Source: Opitutaceae bacterium (GTDB lineage: Bacteria > Verrucomicrobiota > Verrucomicrobiia > Opitutales > Opitutaceae). From it: 64,000 nucleotides of DNA. The stretch is taken from contig JAUYAK010000063.1 in assembly GCA_030693515.1 (NCBI GenBank), positions 124,001 through 188,000 on the forward strand, in the 5' to 3' direction. The notes under the pieces are model-generated. The model was not told where the DNA came from. It made no database searches and saw nothing but the letters and a program-made list of their open reading frames with translations. This document shows positions 60,325 through 64,000 of this stretch, one piece after another; the stretch's first letter is position 1, and the number at the start of each line of letters is the position of its first letter. Position numbers and translations under genes: made by a program.

Positions 60325-60708
60325 TCAACGCTCGCCGGACTCCGCGAAGCTGACGATCTTCACCGGGAGCGAGACTTTCGTCGCGACCGGCTTGCCATCG
60401 ACCTGCGCGGGGAGGAAGCGCCATTGCTTGACCGCCTTGACGACCGCCGTCGCCAGCATGTCGTCCGTGGCGGACTTCACGCTGAAGGCGGCAGGCATCC
60501 CGGCTGCGTCCACCAAGAACTCGAGCCACACCGAGCCTCCGGTGAACTCCGACCCGACCGTGGGGGAGACCACGACGACGGGCACGGGCACACCGGGCTC
60601 CTTGCGACACGAATCCAAGTAGGCCTGCTCCGCATCCGTCGCGAAAGCGACGGTGCGAAGAAGCGCACCCAGACTGAGGAGGACGACGAGTTTATTGACT
60701 GCTTTCAT
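60325..60708 (-). CDS. Secreted TonB C-terminal-domain protein
   Basis: This is a 127-residue protein with a signal peptide (MKAVNKLVVLLSLGALLRTVAFA). The rest is a TonB_C domain (GGSVWLEFLVDAAGMPAAFSV, AVVKAVKQWRFLPAQVDGKPV). It lacks the N-terminal membrane anchor-ExbBD contact and the Pro-rich spacer of true TonB, so it is a secreted or periplasmic relative. Such short forms are common in Verrucomicrobiota; they may contact TonB-dependent receptors. It has its own terminator. Confidence 0.82.
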   Translation of the reverse strand: MKAVNKLVVLLSLGALLRTVAFATDAEQAYLDSCRKEPGVPVPVVVVSPTVGSEFTGGSVWLEFLVDAAGMPAAFSVKSATDDMLATAVVKAVKQWRFLPAQVDGKPVATKVSLPVKIVSFAESGER

Positions 60709-61153
60709 GGTATTAAACTCCGCGGATAAGGCGGAGAGTTTGGTTTTCTCTCTCTATCACCGTCGGTTGGGAACACCCGCGGCTCGGTCGGGCGCAAGCC
60801 CACCCGGTCCACGGGCGGTTTTCGGCCGGCCGACGCGTGAGCGCCTGCCGGTCAAAGCATCTGTTTCGGGGAAACCAGCGGGGGCTCGCGACTCGTCCGC
60901 GCACCCACCGCCAAGCTGCCGCTGCCCGCGTTGGGACCAACCCGATCGCGGCCAGCGAAATTCAAAGAACCCTGATTTTGGGGCGTTCCCATGAAAGCAC
61001 CTCCCCTTTAGCAGAGCCGATGCCACGTCCGACAAGCGCAACTTTATGCGTCACTGGAACGTAACCCATCGAAACCATTCATGCGGCTTTTCTCCACTCA
61101 CAGCTTGCAGCAACGCAGGACACCCGGTTCCTTTGCTCCTTCGTTTCGCACTC
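60709..61153. other. Gene-free stretch between divergent tonB-like and desaturase genes
   Basis: This 445-base stretch contains a bulged hairpin AAACTCCGC ... GCGGAGAGTTT (60717-60743) just upstream of the tonB-like ATG, probably in its 5' leader, and a GC-rich structured part at about 60760-60860. I see no gene. Riboswitch motifs were considered and rejected. Confidence 0.4.
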
Positions 61154-62341
61154 ATGCCGTCCTCCGTCCCGACCCAGCCCAGCTACTTTTCCCGCCTGTC
61201 GACCGCCATGCTTCAGTGGATCGACTCCGATCACACGCCGGACGGACCGGACCGGATGCGCCAGGAGCCCGACCGCGTGGACTGGGTGCGCTGCATCCCG
61301 TTCATCATTCTGCACGTCGGCTGTCTCGGCGTCATCTGGGTGGGCGCGAGCGCCTTTGCCGTGTGGCTGGCCGTGGCGCTCTACGTCGTGCGGATGTTTG
61401 CCGTCACCGGCATCTACCACCGCTATTTCTCCCATAAGACCTACAGCACATCGCGCCTCGGGCAGTTTCTCCTCGCCGTGTGGGGCGGCACGACCGTGCA
61501 ACGCGGCGCGCTCTGGTGGGCCTACCACCACCGCCACCACCACCGCCATTCGGACGAGCCCGAGGACGCCCACTCGCCGCACGTCCACGGCTTCTGGTGG
61601 TCGCACATCGGCTGGATCACGAGCCGCCGCAATTTCCCGACCGACTACTCGACCATCAAGGACCTCGCGAAATTCCCCGAGCTCGTCTGGCTCAACCGCT
61701 TCGACACCGTGGTGCCACTGGTCTTCGCGCTGGCGATCTTCGGCTTGGGCGCAGCGTTGGAGACGTGGGCGCCCGGCCTCGGCACCGACCGCTGGCAGCT
61801 GCTCGTCTGGGGCTTCTTCATCAGCACCACGTTCCTCTTCCACGGCACCTCGTGCATCAACTCGATGGCGCACCTGATGGGCAAACGCCGCTTCAACACC
61901 AGCGACGACTCGCGGAACAGTTTCATCCTCGCGATCATCTGTCTCGGCGAAGGCTGGCACAACAACCACCACCGCTACCAGTCCTCGACCCGCAACGGCT
62001 TCTACTGGTGGGAAATTGATCCCACCTACTACGGCCTCAAGTTTCTCTCCTGGACCGGACTCATCTGGGGCCTGAAGCCCGTGCCCGCCTCGATCATGGA
62101 GGAAGCCGCCCGCGCCGATCACGCGAGCAGCGTCGCGGCGGCGCAGCGCGCCCTGCACACGCACCCGGATTTCTCCTCCCTTAAGAAAGTCGTCCCCGCC
62201 GCCGCGGCCTTCGCCGTCGCGACGGCCACGGCCTCGAACCTGACTGTGCCGAAAAAAACCGAGGGTCCCGCGATCCACAAGGATGTGGCCGCGCAGGCCG
62301 AGGCCGGCGCAAAGCAGACTCCGCCGCCGCGCGTGATCTGA
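61154..62341 (+). CDS. Acyl-lipid/acyl-CoA delta-9-type fatty-acid desaturase
   Basis: This is a 395-residue integral membrane diiron desaturase. The three His boxes are HRYFSH, HHRHHHRH and HNNHH, and there are four membrane helices (FIILHVGCLGVIWVGASAF; VVPLVFALAIFGLGAA). WWAYHHRHHH and GEGWHNNHHRYQ are typical for delta-9 desaturases of the OLE1/DesC class. It introduces a cis double bond in saturated chains. The tail of about 70 residues (ASSVAAAQRAL ...) is Ala-rich. The ATG 61154 was chosen (MPSSVPTQPSYF); an in-frame ATG at 61046 is less likely. A terminator follows. Confidence 0.92.
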   Translation: MPSSVPTQPSYFSRLSTAMLQWIDSDHTPDGPDRMRQEPDRVDWVRCIPFIILHVGCLGVIWVGASAFAVWLAVALYVVRMFAVTGIYHRYFSHKTYSTSRLGQFLLAVWGGTTVQRGALWWAYHHRHHHRHSDEPEDAHSPHVHGFWWSHIGWITSRRNFPTDYSTIKDLAKFPELVWLNRFDTVVPLVFALAIFGLGAALETWAPGLGTDRWQLLVWGFFISTTFLFHGTSCINSMAHLMGKRRFNTSDDSRNSFILAIICLGEGWHNNHHRYQSSTRNGFYWWEIDPTYYGLKFLSWTGLIWGLKPVPASIMEEAARADHASSVAAAQRALHTHPDFSSLKKVVPAAAAFAVATATASNLTVPKKTEGPAIHKDVAAQAEAGAKQTPPPRVI

Positions 62342-62367
62342 ACGGCGCAAGCTCCCCTGTTTCCACC

Positions 62368-62395
62368 AAGGCGTCGCCCTCCGCGACGCCTTTTT
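62368..62395 (+). terminator. Rho-independent terminator of the desaturase gene
   Basis: AAGGCGTCGC (62368-62377), loop CCTCC, GCGACGCCTT (62383-62392), followed by a five-T run (62391-62395). It lies 27 bases past the stop. The next gene therefore has its own promoter, somewhere in 62396-62535. Confidence 0.9.
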
Positions 62396-62535
62396 CGCGG
62401 ACACGTTTCCCGCGTCGCCGGCGAGGATGCTGCGTCCGCCACTTCAGTCCGCACGTAACACCCGCGCCCAATCCCTCCTCGACCCGTCTCTCTCTTTCCC
62501 GTTCTTCCGCTCTCCCTGTCTTTGTCTTCCGCCTC

Positions 62536-63861
62536 ATGCCCACCCTCGCAATCATCGGCACCGGCATCGCCGGCCTCGGCTGCGCGCATTTTCTCCGCCG
62601 CGACTTCGACCTCACGCTCTTCGAGCGGGGCGACTACGTCGGCGGCCATACCCACACCGTTACCGTCCAAGAGCCCGGTGGGCCCGCCGTCCGGGCGCGC
62701 AGCGTGGCCATGGACACCGGGTTCATGGTCTTCAACCACGCGACCTATCCCCACCTCACGCGGCTCTTCCGCGAGCTGGCCGTGCCGACGAAGCCCACCG
62801 CGATGTCGTTCAGCGTGCGGCACACCGATACCGGACTCGAATTCGCCGGCTCCTCGCTGAACCATCTCTTCGCCCAGCGCCGCAATCTCCTCCGCCCGCG
62901 CTTCTGGCGGCTCATCGCCGCCATCAACCGCTTCAACTCCGAAGCGGTCGCCGCCTTGGACGACCCCGCGGCCCAAAACGAAAACCTCGGCGACTACGTC
63001 CGCCGCCGCGGCTACGGCGCGGATTTCTTCGATCTCTATCTTGCGCCCATGAGCTCCGCCGTGTGGAGCACGCCTCCGCAGCTCATGCTGGAGTTTCCCG
63101 CGACGACCCTCCTCCGCTTCTTCCACAACCACGGCTTCCTCGGCCTCAGCACCCAGCACCAATGGTGGACTGTCGAGGGCGGCGCCAAAAATTACGTCGA
63201 TCGTCTCACCGCCCCGTGGCGCGACCGCATCCGCGTCGGTCTCGCCGCGACCCGTATCGTGCGCACGGCCCACGGCGTGGCCGTGACGACCTCCGATGGA
63301 CGCACCGAGGTTTTCGACAAGGCCATCCTCGCCTGCCACGGCGACCAAGCCCTGCGCCTCCTCGCCGCGCCCACCTTCGACGAGGAGCGGCTCCTGGCCG
63401 AGTTTCGCTACCATCCCAATATCGCCACAGTCCACACCGACGCCTCCGTGATGCCCCGCACGCGCCTCGCCTGGTCGAGCTGGAACTACGAGATCGCGCG
63501 CGACGACGCCGGCCGGCTCTCCACGGCCACCCATTATTGGATGAATTCCCTCCAAGGCGTCTCCGATCGCGAAAACTACTTCGTCTCCATCAACCGCCCC
63601 GAGGCCATCGCGCCCGACCGCGTCCTCCGCCGCATCAACTACGAGCACCCGCTCTTCAGCCTCGGCGCCGTGCGCGCCCAAGCCGGCATCCCAGCCCTGA
63701 ACGCCGCCGCCCGCGGCGGCACCGAGACCTATTTCGCCGGCGCCTGGCAACGCTACGGCTTCCACGAGGACGGCCTCCTGAGCGCCGTGCGCCTGAGCGA
63801 GCTGCTTCTCGGCCGCGATCCGTGGGAGCCCATGCCCGCCGTGGCCGTCGCCCAAGCCTGA
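62536..63861 (+). CDS. FAD-dependent amine-oxidase-like protein
   Basis: This is a 441-residue protein. The dinucleotide-binding motif IIGTGIAGLGCAHFL, then LFERGDYVGGHTHTV (second FAD contact), and C-terminal GTETYFAGAWQRYGFHEDGL are those of the NAD(P)/FAD-binding amine oxidase family. Orthologues commonly lie beside a DUF1365 gene and a cyclopropane-fatty-acid-synthase-type methyltransferase, and such sets act in fatty-acid modification (for example furan or cyclopropane fatty acids). The start of a DUF1365 gene 101 bases downstream supports this. The substrate remains inferred. Confidence 0.88.
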   Translation: MPTLAIIGTGIAGLGCAHFLRRDFDLTLFERGDYVGGHTHTVTVQEPGGPAVRARSVAMDTGFMVFNHATYPHLTRLFRELAVPTKPTAMSFSVRHTDTGLEFAGSSLNHLFAQRRNLLRPRFWRLIAAINRFNSEAVAALDDPAAQNENLGDYVRRRGYGADFFDLYLAPMSSAVWSTPPQLMLEFPATTLLRFFHNHGFLGLSTQHQWWTVEGGAKNYVDRLTAPWRDRIRVGLAATRIVRTAHGVAVTTSDGRTEVFDKAILACHGDQALRLLAAPTFDEERLLAEFRYHPNIATVHTDASVMPRTRLAWSSWNYEIARDDAGRLSTATHYWMNSLQGVSDRENYFVSINRPEAIAPDRVLRRINYEHPLFSLGAVRAQAGIPALNAAARGGTETYFAGAWQRYGFHEDGLLSAVRLSELLLGRDPWEPMPAVAVAQA

Positions 63862-63962
63862 AGCTTGCGCCCCCCATGCTGGCGCGGCATTGGCTACAGG
63901 CGATCGCTTGCCGGGCATCCACCTCGGCAACTCGGGCGTAGCACCTGCGCTCCCCTCCACCG

Positions 63963-64000
63963 ATGAATTCCTGCCTCTACGAGTGTCACGTCATGCACGC
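63963..64000 (+). CDS. DUF1365 family protein, cut by the window end
   Basis: Only 12 codons are visible: MNSCLYECHVMH. This fits the N-terminus of DUF1365 proteins (S.LY...V.H.R). Its position just after the FAD amine-oxidase-like gene is the usual one. The rest is outside the window, so the call rests on the first residues and on context. Confidence 0.55.
   Translation, partial: MNSCLYECHVMH

Noticed and set aside
60760-60860. Possible riboswitch (c-di-GMP or cobalamin type) between the tonB-like gene and the desaturase
   Set aside because: CGCAAGCC recalls part of the GEMM core, but the GGCAAACC part and the closing helix are missing; no B12 box is present on either strand.
62119-63960. 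Open frame of 613 codons on the minus strand opposite the FAD protein
   Set aside because: It is rich in Gly/Ala/Glu with no motif, while the plus strand has a clear FAD-binding protein.

Overview
The window looks like chromosomal DNA of a GC-rich Verrucomicrobiota bacterium, most likely Opitutaceae. I infer this from a TonB-dependent receptor whose mature N-terminus carries the SPFEVNSGDDKGY-type motif, from the tandem 'GFVI-G-LL-R-VGPTL' modules in an NHL/Ig protein, from an outer-membrane lifestyle (Wza/Wzc/barrel, TonB, MacB-type pump), and from start sites that mostly lack a Shine-Dalgarno sequence. This rests on recognition of families only; no search was run.

Region 1 (1-6080) is an accessory island. 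It holds a truncated Abi-family gene with an R-x4-H HEPN RNase motif, an unknown gene followed by a HEPN-domain gene, a decayed winged-helix fragment, and a large serine recombinase translationally coupled (ATGA) to a small winged-helix protein. The island abuts the 3' end of a tRNA-Arg(CCT) gene, and short TTAGGAA/TTCCTAA repeats lie between recombinase and tRNA.

Region 2 (6295-12053) has a truncated TonB-receptor gene, a secreted NHL/Ig protein and an intact TonB-dependent receptor. An 86-bp near-identical repeat is shared by the broken and the intact receptor.

Region 3 (12072-31866) is mostly housekeeping: pyrG, a PfkB kinase, accB-accC, grpE-dnaJ, manA, ftsK, a RodZ-like HTH membrane protein, the NfeD-NfeD-FloA membrane-organisation operon, an aldose epimerase, tatA-smr-phosphodiesterase with overlapping starts, and a TIGR00266/AIM24 protein that may be leaderless.

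Region 4 (32021-37329) has a divergent pair: a 59-residue membrane protein and an OxyR-like LysR regulator that lacks the redox cysteines. The intergenic region has overlapping -35 boxes and an OxyR-type ATAG/CTAT operator reaching the start codon. A U32 peptidase-family hydroxylase and an adenylate-kinase-like protein follow.

Region 5 (37330-44048) is a distinct cluster of lower GC: a glycoside hydrolase-GT2 fusion, a one-piece ABC exporter that starts inside its stop codon, and an acyltransferase-3 protein with an extra N-terminal domain. I infer a glucan (or related glycan) synthesis, export and decoration system.

Region 6 (44113-57278) has a MacAB-like tripartite pump part with two different permeases, a possible secreted cysteine hydrolase, rpsR, tsaC/sua5, an exopolysaccharide export operon (beta-barrel, Wza-like, Wzc-like tyrosine autokinase), hisC and a HAD phosphatase.

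Region 7 (57456-64000) has an ECF sigma/anti-sigma/DUF4097-like envelope-stress unit, a small TonB-domain protein, and the start of a fatty-acid modification cluster (delta-9-type desaturase, FAD amine-oxidase-like protein, and a DUF1365 gene cut by the window end).
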